A stretch of DNA of 64,000 nucleotides from Blastomussa wellsi (taxonomy: Eukaryota > Cnidaria > Anthozoa > Scleractinia > Plerogyridae). The notes below the pieces were generated by a model. That model saw nothing but the letters and a program-made list of their open reading frames with translations. It made no database searches and was not told the origin of the DNA. The position numbers and the translations under genes are program-made. The stretch's first letter is position 1. Each line of letters starts with the position of its first letter. This document shows positions 10,901-20,815 of the stretch, piece by piece. The stretch covers positions 13,885,176 to 13,949,175 of the forward strand of contig OX393571.1 in assembly GCA_947652115.1 (NCBI GenBank), written 5' to 3'.

Positions 10901-13900
10901 TTCTATGAGGGATCTTCTACTGGTACTGGGAAAACCATGGAAGCAGTTAATTTTGAGATCTTTTCCACCGCGTCTGGCGCTAGAATTGGGACATCTGGTA
11001 ATAGAAATATGATTTTTGTTTTGCTAGAACTTCAAACTTCTATTTTGATAAATGAAAGGTGGGTTCTTAAAAGAGGTCATCCTTTCTTTGGCGGCGTGTT
11101 GTCAGTCAGGAATTGTAGTCAATATGAAATTGGAAATATAGTGGAAATCCATTAATCCGGTCAACAATGGGCCACAAAAATGTGGCCGCACTAAAGGGGT
11201 GACTGTATTGAAGAGGTTATTCAAAAGTGCCCTTACTAACGAGGTGGCCGTACTAACTTGGTGATCGTAAGGTAGGGTTCGACTAGACTTAAAGGTCACC
11301 TCTATTAACTGATTATTAAGCAGGGTTCCCAAAGGCAATGCACTACCCATACCATTTCCCGTGTCCACGTCTTTAGAGTTAGAAACAGACAAAGCAAGGT
11401 ATCACCAGATTGTGTGTAACTGTAAGGAAATGATTTTACTTTGTGATGAAAAACACTGCGCCAAATAAAAAATTATTCTGGAATATTGTAGCCTCGAATA
11501 TGTCACTGTGATGCCATAGAATCCTAGAGTATTCAAGGCGCACGCAATACGTGAAGTACACCAGTGGAATTCAAGAGTGAAAATAATTTAAAGGAAACCA
11601 GGTTTTTGAAACAAGTCGACGTTAACTTGTCTACATGAAAGTGCCTAAATTACAAATTTAACCGGATGATAGAGATACAGCATTTCATACTCATAAAGCG
11701 AGAAAAAGATTATCGTTTATAAATTTCCCGCGCGCCATCATTTTGGATTTTATAACGTTAGTGCGTTGTTCCATTGTTTCACACAAAAGAACATCGCGTC
11801 AATAACAATAACGAAAAAGCAATGACCTCATAAAATCCAACATGGCGGCGCACGGGAATTTTAAAGCGTTGGTCTTCTCTTTTTTATCATCATGAAATGT
11901 TATATCTCCCGTGTCCGGTAAAATTTGTAAGTTAGCCAGTATTTCAGATGACTGAACGTCAACTTGTTTCAGAAGGGGTTTAAAAAGTAATAAAATATGA
12001 TAAGTCAAAGACTACTGCAAGGCTGAAACAACGTGATATATTTAGAACAATATTTCGACTGGCCAGACCAGCCTTCTTCAGGTTTAGATGTTAGATCTCC
12101 TGCGAGATCCAACGTTCAATCAAGCAGGATCTTCGTACACGGTTTTTGTAGTCTATTTAGTTTAAAAAGTACCAGGAGTGGGGTTCGAACCCACGCGGAC
12201 AATTCGTCCATTGGATCTTAAGTCCAACGCCTTAACCACTCGGCCATCCTGGTACTGCTGTAATTTTGATGCTCATGGGTCATGGGTGCTTATGATTTAA
12301 CTAAAACTACTGGAAAATTCCGTTTCAAAGCAAAAGGAACACTTACCAGAAAATCCGTTAGGAAATAGACCTTTTTACCGATACGGCAGCCATTTTGAAT
12401 TCTATTGTTTCAAGACTACGTTTTGAGGTTCCGCTGTGAACGAAATGTCGGCAATTTTCTTACCATATATTTTGAGACGTTTCTTCGACAACCCTAAATC
12501 TAGGAAGCCTATAAGTACTTGTTTACGATGAAGAAAAGTACCAAAGAGGTGAAACTAAACAAAGAAGGGACAAGGATGACTGAGGTGGAGAAGATTGAAA
12601 CGGATTGGAAATGATGATTTGAACAATTTGGGCTAAATTTTTCGAAGTGCACGATTGACTTCACTTAGAACGGGATGGCTGTAAGGTTCCACTGCACTAA
12701 CGTGTCGCCTCTAGTTAAGCAATAGACCACAAGCTACTATGGTTTATAGGCTGATAAATCACGCGGGATGTTGGTAGAACACGAGAAGAATTTGTAAATC
12801 ACAAGCCACAGACGAGTGATTTACAAATTCTTCGAGTGTTCTTCTAACATCTCAAATGGTTTTTCAGCCTATAAACCATAGTAACTTGAGGTCTAGTGCT
12901 TTTATATAATAATTCAGAAAATGTGCGATTTTTCCATGAGTTAACTGGCACAATAAACCATAGCTGATTGATAAATCATAGCACGCGCATTGATTTGGTT
13001 ATCATATAATAACTCATAATCGGGGGCCTCCAAAAGGCCATGCACTACCCATTTCCCGTGCATGTCCACGTCTTTGGAGGTTGAAACAGGAAAGCAGGTT
13101 ATTGACAGGCTGTGTGTAATACTGAGCGACAGGGGAAAGCGTTCAGTAGGGCGGCAAGATCAGGAAAACCCGACGAGAGTCCGCTGGAGTAGTTGTGTTG
13201 CAAACGCCGTAAGTCAGTAGCCGTCCCAAATACGAGTCAGTTTTTATTGTTTCCACACTCTGTCCAACGGCCGAAAAACCAATGGCAGGAATCGCATGAT
13301 GCTAAGGATAAATAATTTCTAGCGCTCCTTTTAACCAATCGATTTTCAGATCGAGTCAATCCAGATTTCTTTTTAATTTCACCAGTGTTAGCTGGCACGA
13401 AAAAATTAAGATGGAACAACAACGGCAAGGGACTTGGGGATCAGAGGGGTGTTTGTAGTGTTCCGAGCTGCCTGACTGACCACGTGATATCCTGACCAAG
13501 TTTGCTCAAGTAGAATGAAGGTCAGAAAATCTGAACGACCCACCTTCGTTCGGAGCTCGAGGTGGATCGTTCAGATTGAATTCTAAGATAAGTTTTTCCT
13601 TAAATGAAGGGGAAATTCAAGATTTAGATTGGTTAAAAAGGAACGCTACCAGTTTCCGTCCAAGAGTTGTTTGAAATGTAGCACGTTTGACGTGCTGCGC
13701 CATTGTCAGTATAAAATACAAACTCCATCGTAAACGAACTCATAACTGATGATGATCGTTGAACATACATTTCATTTATTTTTATTTATAACTTTATTTA
13801 AGTGTCAAAGGCCAATAGCTGAGGGGAAAGGTCTCCTAAACTAATTGTGGACACCTTGCGAAAACCTAACTAATAGCCTATGAATTACAAGAAAAATTTG

Positions 13901-14417
13901 TGGAGAACCGATGTATATTAAAACCTAGTTATATCTAAGAAGACTACAGTTATATTAAGGTTGTATATCTTAAACCACATTAAAATAAAAACCAAAAAAA
14001 ATTATATGTTTATTGTAAAAATTAGGTAAACCTCCAGTCATGCATGGCAGAGGTTACATACATAAAAACGATCGTAACATGGCCTGCAACAAACAGAAAG
14101 TGCATGGTTGTTCATCTTTCAAAAGTAATTTCTTATTACATTTTGTGGATTGTTTCATTTTTTCAGACGTGAAGAAAGTAACCGTAGTCTTAACAGATGG
14201 ATACAGTGGTTATGGTGCTGAGTTTGTGAAGAAGCGAGCTGATCAGATGAAGGCGAGAGGAATTGAGATGTTTGCGATCGGCATTACCAAGAGAAGGAAC
14301 GACGAAGAGTTGACAGTTTTATCCAGTGAACCTGTTAAAAGTCATCTATTTAGGTTAACTGAGTTGGAAGCTGCCAAAGGAATAGTTGATAATATCGTCA
14401 AAGAAATTTGTAACTAG
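6464..14417 (+). CDS. Secreted von Willebrand factor A (vWA) domain protein, 3 exons
   Basis: The model is join(6464-6515, 10659-10997, 14167-14417), 213 aa. Exon 1 encodes a hydrophobic signal peptide (MILSTVLLTVMGITFS) and ends at a GAAG|GTAAG donor. Exon 2 follows a T-rich tract and ACAG. Exon 3 follows TTTTTTCAG. All three joins are phase 1 and rebuild clean codons. The product is a single vWA domain. The metal-binding MIDAS is complete: DASAS in exon 2 (DxSxS), the conserved Thr in the GSSTGTG loop, and Asp in VLTDG at the start of exon 3. Such domains bind protein ligands through a divalent cation; matrilins, collagen VI and coral skeletal-matrix proteins use them. The protein ends soon after the domain, so it is a one-domain secreted form. 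The long introns (4.1 and 3.2 kb) contain antisense tRNA-Leu genes and repeats. Its exact partner is unknown. Confidence 0.88.
7891..7986. repeat. 25-bp inverted repeat (hairpin element)
   Basis: Bases 7891-7915 and 7962-7986 are inverted repeats differing at one base (GAGTGATCATCGCAG and its complement). They enclose a 46-bp centre that is itself partly palindromic (CCAATTACCTAATTGG). This is typical of short non-autonomous foldback elements. It lies in intron 1 of the vWA gene. Confidence 0.7.
8412..8494 (-). tRNA. tRNA-Leu(UAA), degenerate copy
   Basis: This is an 83-base tRNA-Leu-like sequence with anticodon UAA in a CUUAAGA loop, a long variable arm, and a normal TTCGAAC T-loop. The acceptor stem still pairs with one G-U. 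The D-loop differs from its neighbours: the invariant GG is changed to AG and AAGG to ATGG. It may be a weak or dead copy of the array at 9191-9762. It is antisense within intron 1 of the vWA gene. Confidence 0.6.
9191..9273 (-). tRNA. tRNA-Leu(UAA)
   Basis: An intact 83-base class II tRNA. ACCAGGA pairs fully with TCCTGGT. The A box is GGCCGAGTGGTTAAGG, the anticodon loop CTTAAGA gives UAA, and the B box is GGTTCGATCCC. The GUUGGA/UCCAAU anticodon stem and the variable arm pair well. It is first in an array of 173-bp units. Confidence 0.93.
9364..9446 (-). pseudogene. tRNA-Leu(UAA) pseudogene
   Basis: The 83-base length and UAA anticodon loop are kept, but the T-loop reads TTCAAAC and the T-stem has a mismatch plus a G-U. 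The D-arm also differs (GGTGAAGG). It sits exactly 173 bp from the intact copy at 9191 with similar flanks, so it is a decayed unit of the tandem array. Confidence 0.75.
9537..9584 (-). pseudogene. Truncated tRNA-Leu fragment
   Basis: Only the 3' part of the tRNA (acceptor end, mutated T-arm and variable arm) remains. The anticodon loop and D-arm are lost by a deletion of about 30 bp, which also shortens this repeat unit to about 143 bp. It cannot be functional. Confidence 0.8.
9680..9762 (-). tRNA. tRNA-Leu(UAA)
   Basis: An intact 83-base tRNA-Leu(UAA), differing from the 9191 copy at one variable-arm position (ATACGTCC against ATTCGTCC). All stems pair, and the A box and B box are canonical. 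It is the last unit of the array, antisense in intron 1 of the vWA gene. Confidence 0.92.
9985..10110. repeat. Imperfect inverted repeat related to 25482-25682
   Basis: The arms AAAACGAGTCTAAGTGCGA (about 9990) and GTACTTGGACTCGTTTTGAAA (split: GTACTTGGACTCG, TTTTGAAACAGAGG; ends near 10105) are complementary. The second arm matches the ends of the element at 25482-25682, so both belong to one MITE-like family. Confidence 0.5.
12171..12253 (-). tRNA. tRNA-Leu(UAA)
   Basis: An intact 83-base tRNA-Leu with a UAA anticodon, full acceptor pairing (ACCAGGA/TCCTGGT) and a canonical TTCGAAC T-loop. Immediately 3' on its own strand is a short T run (AAAAA on the plus strand just before 12169), suitable for Pol III termination. 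It lies antisense within intron 2 of the vWA gene. Confidence 0.93.
12723..12895. mobile_element. Foldback (MITE-like) element, ~80-bp arms
   Basis: Bases 12723-12802 and 12816-12895 are inverted repeats (for example TATGGTTTATAGGCTGA against TCAGCCTATAAACCATA), separated by 13 bp. A related half-copy containing ACGCGGGATGTT and TGATTTACAAAT lies at about 49860-49910. There is no coding capacity. Confidence 0.75.
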
Positions 14418-15566
14418 CAATTCAGAGATTGATCTTCCGACTTTTCCCCTAAATGAATGAATGTTTGCCCTCAAAGCCGCAATTTTAAATTATCCTCTCT
14501 TTTATACAACAGGGGTCTTGACATCATCTGCCTAACTTCATATATCTGCAAAGAAGGTAGGGGTGGATCCAACATTTTGAAACAGGGGACGAGGTAGTTG
14601 TGGTGAAATAAGCGCAATGCCCCCACCCCTCCCCCTTTGACCCCCAATCCACTCCTGAAAGTTCAATTATCATTTGAAGAACGAAGGTAATAGGCGAATT
14701 ACTTTGGTTTAGCATGACTACGATCAAGAACTGCTTTAAAAATCTCGCCTAACTTTTTTAACCAATCAGAAGTAATCCTAAAATCAATTGTGACTTGCGC
14801 GCACGTTTTCCCGCGTTTTGTGTCATTTACATGTAATTACTTCGAGTTCAATTTTGATTTGTGATTGGCTGATGGTTGGTTTTGGTTGTACGACAGTCAG
14901 TTGAAAGTACTAACAGAAATCACTATTCGATTCCATGACTATGTTGTTATACCTTTCTTTATCATACTGAAATCAAGACTTGAAAAAAATTTAACTGTTT
15001 GCCAGTCCTTTTTCTTTTCACCTGTATCACATATTATAACCCATCAAATATTTTCGCTCGCACGCGATTGGTCTAAAAATTTCACGTGACTGAATATGCC
15101 CGAGCTAAAACTAGGGAATATCAGAGACTATTCCCAAGTGATTGTTGCGAAAAACATTCGAAGGGAAATAAATACAATATGTTCTTATATTTGTCCTTGG
15201 GCATTATTTGTTCCTTAGACCTTCTAAAGTCGTTCGCTTCGGAGAAGATAATGTACGCGGACAAATATCAGAGCATATTTTCGCGCCAAATGGAGGCTAT
15301 TTTTATTTATTTCACGCTTTGCTTTTTTCAGCTCTTCCAAAATGCCTATCGTTACAGGTTTGCTTTTCATGTATAAGTCACATGAAAAAGATTTTTGCTT
15401 GTTTACTTTTGTTTCCGTGCAATGTTGGCTCATTGTCTTATTATGAAAAAATGAAATGCAAAGAAAAATCCACCACGAATTTAGCAATAATGTCGCTAAA
15501 TAACGGCTTTTTTCATTTGTAAACGTTTTCGAATACGTCCAGGGGCGGCTTTTGCTTGTGTCTTTC
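14418..15566. other. Intergenic DNA between convergent vWA and protease genes
   Basis: The two genes face each other here. No coding exon was recognised. Bases 15236-15310 are a dispersed repeat whose reverse complement is at about 58487-58556 (shared CAAATATCAGAGCATATTTT-like and GCGCCAAATGGAGGCTA words). Confidence 0.55.
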
Positions 15567-18550
15567 TCATCTGATAAATTCTCCGTCTGTAGCAATCATT
15601 TCTTTTACCCAATCAGACATCACACTCATATCACTATACACTCCGAACTTATTTGCCTCTCCGCACCCTACACCCCATGAAACAATCCCAGTGAGATACC
15701 AGAGCCCGCGCTCGTGGCACGCCAGCGGTCCTCCACTGTCGTACTGACACGGTCCCACTCCTCCCTCGGCCGGACCGGCGCAGAGAGCCCTTTCGTGTAT
15801 GATGCCATCGTATATCTCCGGAATGTTACACAACTCTCTGGAAACGAGAGGAACCTGGGCTTCGAGTAGAATTGTTGGATGGGGTCCATTGGGGGCCAGT
15901 CTCCCCCAGCCGGTGACGTAACAGGAGGTGCCTGGGAGAAACCTTGCACCGTTCGGCAACAGGCAAATCGGGAATGAGCTGTTCGTTAATGGCAGTGATT
16001 GCTTCAAGAGAACCATGGCTGTGTAAAAAGAACAATGCATTACTTAATAATGATGATATGATATCAGAGGTTATTTGTTCGCAAGAAAGATTCTGTTTTG
16101 AGTATCACTTTATCAAGTTTTTATTTTCACTTTTGCCACATGTTAAATAACGTTTATGTATGTATGTATGTTCGTGCGCCCTTTATGGGAGCTGAACCCA
16201 AGCGCGAGAAGAGAGAGTCTAGGATAACTTGCACGCGCATGCTAAAAACGAACCAAAAAACGAAGGTGTTTTGTCGGTGAACTTTAATCAATAAGGAAAG
16301 AAAACTTTGTGATGCTCATCATAAGGAGCGCGCGCATCTAATTAACCAGTTAAATCTAGTTTCTATCAGGAACAAGATAACCAAAAACCAGAGAGAGGTG
16401 TAAAATACAATTTATTAACAATGGGGTATCGAATGGTCTTTGCGAGCATTAGTGGGCATGCGCACACAGCGTTTTAATTTCCAAAAACAAGTATTGTTAA
16501 AACTCACCCTTGGCAGCAACGAGCACTTTGCAAAACCAACTAACTTTATTCAGGCAAAACAGAGCATGCGAACAGTTACACTTGTAAAAATATGCTGCCA
16601 CAAGCCATGAAGCAGCCACTAAAATTTCGCAAGCATTTGGAGAGAAGCCTAATTTTGCGAGTACAGCAAAATTTTGAGGGGGCATTCATGCTCCCATAAG
16701 AAACTTTTTCCCGCGGATTTCCTTCATTATGTCCATTGCTCGGCAAAGTTAATTACAGTCTGTCTTATCAATGGCCGATTCCCTCTGTAAGACACGCACA
16801 GGGAATCATGGTAGTTCTGTGCAAGTCTCGAAGATGTCGTGCGCGTGATGGATACAACTACCATGATTCCCTGCGTGCAAGTCTCATAGAGTGAATCAGC
16901 GATTGAAACCAAAAAGTTCCAATTTCTTCGCCCGACTTACCGACATCATAGTCCGAGGGAAACTCGAATGTTGGGGCATTAGATTTGTAATCTGGGTGAA
17001 AATAAATGTTCGAGATTTCTAAACTTTTCTTGAGCGATCCGTTTACCATCAAACTGTCTTCACCCGCAATAACACTCCAGTGGGTTGGAACAACATCTGT
17101 AAGATGAAAGATACATCAACCTCTTGAGAGAAACCTTGGAAACGAGGTTGAAGACACATTTGTTCACATACAATGAGAATGATATACGTCATCTTTCAAC
17201 GGAATCCCATAAGTCCCTAGTTCAGGCATAGTCCTATCTCTAGAAGATGAAGCCGAATCAGCACTAGCTATCTTCATTTGTCTATCGGAAACAGTTCCAA
17301 GACTGAAAAGTGCATACTCAGTACCTCATTGTGACACGGCGAATTTTTTATTGCTGGGGCAGAATTTAGTCGCTAAGATCTGCCGCACAAATTCAAACTT
17401 GAATTCGCGCAACTGGTCGCAGTGACAAAGATTTCACTAATTAAAATTCACTTGTTGCGGCCAGTCGTCCACGAGTCTTGCGTCTGTTGTCTCAGAGACT
17501 TCAGGTTTCAAAGCAGTACACACGGGGCGAGTGGCTGCCGCACAGACTTGCTGATGCTGCTTGTGGGTAGTGGTAGCATGGGGACATTGACATTTTCTGA
17601 AAAAAAAATGAGTCAAATTCCCCACGCCCGGGACAGGATAATTGGTCAAAAGGAGCAAAAATCCCCACCTCTCCACTATACAAGATGGCGATGGCGGCCA
17701 TGTCAAAATTCCCAACTCTGGGGGCATCCTTGTACGATCAAAATCCCCACCTTGGGGACAAACCTCACAGTCAAAATACCGTGGGTAGCCCTACGCTCCC
17801 ACCCCCCCAAATGCTTGGGCTTACCATTGATAGGTGCATTACGTTTTGGAAGATACAAAAACCTGAGTCAAAACAGTGTGCCGCCGTGACGATCCAGTCA
17901 GCGGTAACCAAAGACCCTCCACAGACCTGCTCTCCGTTTGCGATCAGAGCTACTTGCCAAGGCCAGCGGCATACACTGCAGGCTTTTCCACCCACAATTC
18001 GTCTGGAGGTGTTCTCATCTGAAAACTGTCTTCCACATTCCTGGCCTGACAAATTTCAGCAAGAATACTTTGTACGCCATTTTTTTTTTCATTATCAGTC
18101 GATTCAACATTGCAAAGGCCATCAGGCTTAAGACCAAACTTCGAATTAAAGTTTAAAGTTACTGTCTTTAGTGAAATTGTTTGACTGGCGAGCGAGTCTA
18201 GCAGTTAATATCATATAGTGGCCATCAGGGTTAAAATAATGCCAAATTTCTGCAAAATTTCAAATTTAGATCCTGAGACCTCTAGTTTAAAAATTGGTCC
18301 TTTTTGTCGCTTTAATTACTATCCGCGTTCATCTACGCAGTTGTCCGATTTATCGAGTACCGTTTTACGAGAGAGAAAATTAATGCCACTTAACCTGGGT
18401 CTTCTTTTCTAACATTCCGAAAGTCTCCTTCAAATAGCGTGATTACAGAAAAGGTGGTAAGGATTCTCAAACTTACCTCTTCCGTTCAACGCCCAGAACA
18501 AAACAAACCAAGCTGTCCACTTCAAGTTTTCCAGCCTTCTCCTTTGACAA
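15567..18550 (-). CDS. Chymotrypsin-fold serine protease (S1), 4 exons, start not found
   Basis: The exons on the minus strand are about 18550-18477 (5' end uncertain), 18045-17863, 17096-16941 and 16018-15567; all joins are phase 1. The first exon encodes a hydrophobic, signal-like stretch ([13 protein letters not shown]), but I found no in-frame ATG in it, so an upstream exon or a sequence error is possible. The next exon gives a short propeptide, the activation site RR|IVGG and the His motif TAAHC. The third exon ends in the Asp motif DYDVA, completed across the splice. The last exon carries the Ser motif. The triad is therefore complete. Two pocket residues are unusual: chymotrypsin position 193 is Tyr instead of Gly (CQYDSGGP), and position 189 is Gly rather than trypsin's Asp, with Gly at 216 and 226. 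That predicts non-tryptic specificity. It is probably a secreted digestive or defence protease. Confidence 0.85.
16793..16877. repeat. Short inverted repeat in protease intron
   Basis: Bases 16793-16816 and 16856-16877 are near-perfect inverted repeats (GGGAATCATGGTAGTT against AACTACCATGATTCCC) around a 39-bp loop. It lies in the intron between the last two protease exons, a probable foldback element. Confidence 0.65.
17590..17838. mobile_element. Partial copy of the TGCACCTATCAATG element
   Basis: The end at 17838 reads CATTGATAGGTGCA followed by TTA, the same terminus as the complete element at 28016-28538. The interior is the same C-rich sequence with repeated CCCCACCTTGGGG-type blocks. 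The other terminus was not found. It ends just 25 bp short of the protease exon at 17863. Confidence 0.6.
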
Positions 18551-19129
18551 GGAATCAATGACCGTGTAGTGAATTCGAAGTCGATAGGATGTTAATTTTC
18601 AATTTGGTCACAGTGTCAGCTAAATGTTTAGCTAAAAAATCAATATTTGAGGATATAACTTCCACGTAGAGGCAAAGTAATGGTTTGTAACTGCATATTT
18701 GTATGTATCGACACTTCGGATTTTCCTCTGGCCACAAATGCTTCCCTATATATACACTTAAAGTCCGAAACCTTCTGTCAATTTATAAATTATATATAGT
18801 GCGATACTCGAATACGGGTATGTAATCGTGTGGAAGTTTAACCCTTAAACTATCAAAAAGTAAGTCCAATCCGATCACAAGCGATTTGAGAGTAAGCATT
18901 GTTGTTTTGACAATTGATTTAGCATATTTTACAAGCAGAAGATGTTAGTAAACATCAAAGCATTAGGGTCTTATTTTAACGCCTTGTTTTCGAAGATCTC
19001 CTTAACGCTAACAAGTTGCTTGTTCTGGAGCAAAGGTTACCACACTTGATAATAAAAATCAAATGGAAGTTGCATGTCACAATACCAATTCTGTACTTAA
19101 AAATGTCTGCGTTCGAGCCTATATATCAG

Positions 19130-19374
19130 GCCGGAGCTATTCCCTGTTGCTGTTGCATTAAGTACCTGAGACTAGGAACATCTGGAGCATTTCTACTCCC
19201 CCTGGATGGGATGTTAGTCCATCGCAGGGTTCTCCCCAGCAGTAAATATGCGGGTACCCACCGAAAGAGTATAAAGTCTCTTACCCAAGAACTAAACGCA
19301 ATGGCCCCGGCCAGAGCTTGAACCCGAACCGCCTGATTTCGAGTCCAGCGCTTTAGCCATTAGGCCACTGCCCC
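19130..19374 (-). mobile_element. tRNA-derived SINE
   Basis: On the minus strand it opens with a tRNA-like head: an A-box-like TGGCCTAATGGCTAAAG, and a B-box-like GGTTCGGGTTCAAGCTC. A body follows with CTTGGGTAAGAGACTTTA, GGGTACC and GCGATGGACTAACATCCC-like words. A second, longer copy is at 40133-40437 and a partial one at about 55540-55640. Family name not asserted; the body resembles the conserved central region of widespread invertebrate tRNA-SINEs. Confidence 0.75.
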
Positions 19375-19530
19375 TTGCGCAAGCTACATGAAGCCTGAGT
19401 ACACTAATTAAGCAAATGCCACACAACGATTGGTCTTTACATACAGCATTTATTCATTTATTGATATAGCAATAATTGCAACACTAAATATTCTCAACTT
19501 AATTTTACTTGCCTCGGGGGAAAATTCGAA

Positions 19531-19645
19531 GCCGAAGCGACAGACAATCGGAACCGAAGCGACAAACAATCGGAACCGAAGCGACAGTCAATCGGAACCG
19601 AAGCGACAAGCAATCGGAACCGAAGCGACAGACGATTGCAACCGG
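19531..19645. repeat. 22-bp minisatellite, ~5 units
   Basis: Five copies of a 22-bp unit (ACCGAAGCGACAGACAATCGG with small changes) start at 19531, 19553, 19575, 19597 and 19619. The units are directly adjacent with no spacers, so this is a minisatellite and not a CRISPR array. Confidence 0.85.
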
Positions 19646-19904
19646 AACACTACACGGATTACTACATTACTACTCATCATTTTGAGTATCTTCAACGTGC
19701 ATTGCAATTGCTAGAGCTGAGCAAGAACGAATTAAGTGCTAAAAGAATTTTTGTTTTTTTTCAAATACTTCTTTTAATTGTGTCTTGGCATTTTCTGTTT
19801 TAGCTAATTAATTTAACAGTCTACTAACACGAAGAAAGCCTTGCATTGCGGCAAATATGAGACATTTTGGAGCTTTTGGTAGTGTGTCCACACGCCCAGA
19901 ACAC

Positions 19905-20031
19905 CTAATGCTTCTTCAAGAACCATCCAATAATACTCTTTTTATTTCCGGATTCCTCGACTCCCTCACGGTTACTGATAGCCTTGAGGATCTTGGACTG
20001 TTCTTTCAGCATGGCGTGTATTTCTTCGATC
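19905..20031 (-). CDS. TRPA1: TRPA last exon (long C terminus)
   Basis: This is separated out because it decides the channel's C terminus. After ATTCACAG the minus strand reads 41 codons to TAG (19905-19907): IEEIHAMLKEQ, SKILKAISNREG, then a basic tail ending FLKKH. The heptad pattern suits the C-terminal coiled coil of TRPA channels. It joins in phase 2 to a weak donor at 20574|20573 (CAAA|GTACAG) in the previous exon. If that donor is skipped, the previous exon reads on to TGA at 20561-20563 and ends SKYSI. With this exon the total length matches human TRPA1, so I prefer it as the main form. Confidence 0.7.
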
Positions 20032-20770
20032 CTGTGAATTCAATGCAACGAAATGGGTACATTATAGAGTGGTTAAGATTGACATCACAAATCCTTGTAA
20101 TTTTGTTTGTTTAGAACAGAGAAAAAATTACAAGGATTTGTATTGAGTCACTGAAGCATGAAAGGGCCAATATCTCTCAATATATCCCCAAATTGAAATA
20201 AGAACATCCTAAGAACGTATACCCATGGCTGAAATTTGGGTAAGAACGTATTTTTTATTCCCCAATTGTTGTGAGTGGCAAATAAATTTGCTAAAATAAT
20301 CAATCTTTATTCAATTCCAACCTGGAACCAGCACGTATTGTGACGTCATCAGCAGTTAATGACGTGACATGCACATATCGATTAAGAGTGAATGGATTGC
20401 TATACCCCCCCCCCCCCCCCTTGTTTTTAGAATTAGCAAATAAGAACATTTTAGGCTCGAATCCGGTTGAAAAAATCAAATCCAAAACATTCAAGCTCGG
20501 CCCAAAAGTAGACTTTTTGCATAAAAAGAGCGTACTTCAACAGTTTTGATAAGCGATATTTCAAATACTGTACTTTGAATCCTGATCTAACATCTTGTCG
20601 ATAATGTGCGCCATTGCTGGCGGAATACTGTCGTCCTCTCCTTTAGACTCTGCTTTTCCAAAGCCAATGAATTTCTCGTATAACTGAAAATGTAAACAAA
20701 AAAATAAAATCGAAAATCAACACTAGAGAAATAAATGATAAACTGAATGACTGATCGAGGTGACTGACTC

Positions 20771-20815
<45 letters not shown>

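Larger units (their letters stand above)
11150..14160. other. vWA intron 2: dispersed repeats
   Basis: Apart from the tRNA at 12171-12253 I see no gene. About 11155-11290 is low-order repeat sequence built on GTGGCCGTACTAAC. About 11322-11430 and 13023-13120 are two copies of the same ~100-bp sequence (shared GCACTACCCAT, TTTCCCGTG, CCACGTCTTT). A foldback element lies at 12723-12895 and a short hairpin at 13528-13577 (CTGAACGACCCACC against GGTGGATCGTTCAG). Confidence 0.6.
18551..19904. other. Intergenic: protease promoter side and TRPA 3' side
   Basis: No gene was seen. It contains a SINE (19130-19374) and a 22-bp tandem repeat (19531-19645). Two minus-strand AATAAA hexamers at 19449-19454 and 19457-19462 could serve the 3' end of the TRPA transcript, about 450 bp beyond its last stop codon. 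Confidence 0.5.

Noticed and set aside
19531..19645. Possible CRISPR-like array
   Set aside because: Units are directly adjacent with no spacers, and the context is an animal genome.
19857..20114. 85-aa plus-strand open frame
   Set aside because: It overlaps, on the opposite strand, the TRPA last exon at 19905-20031, whose splice phase and helical sequence fit the channel.
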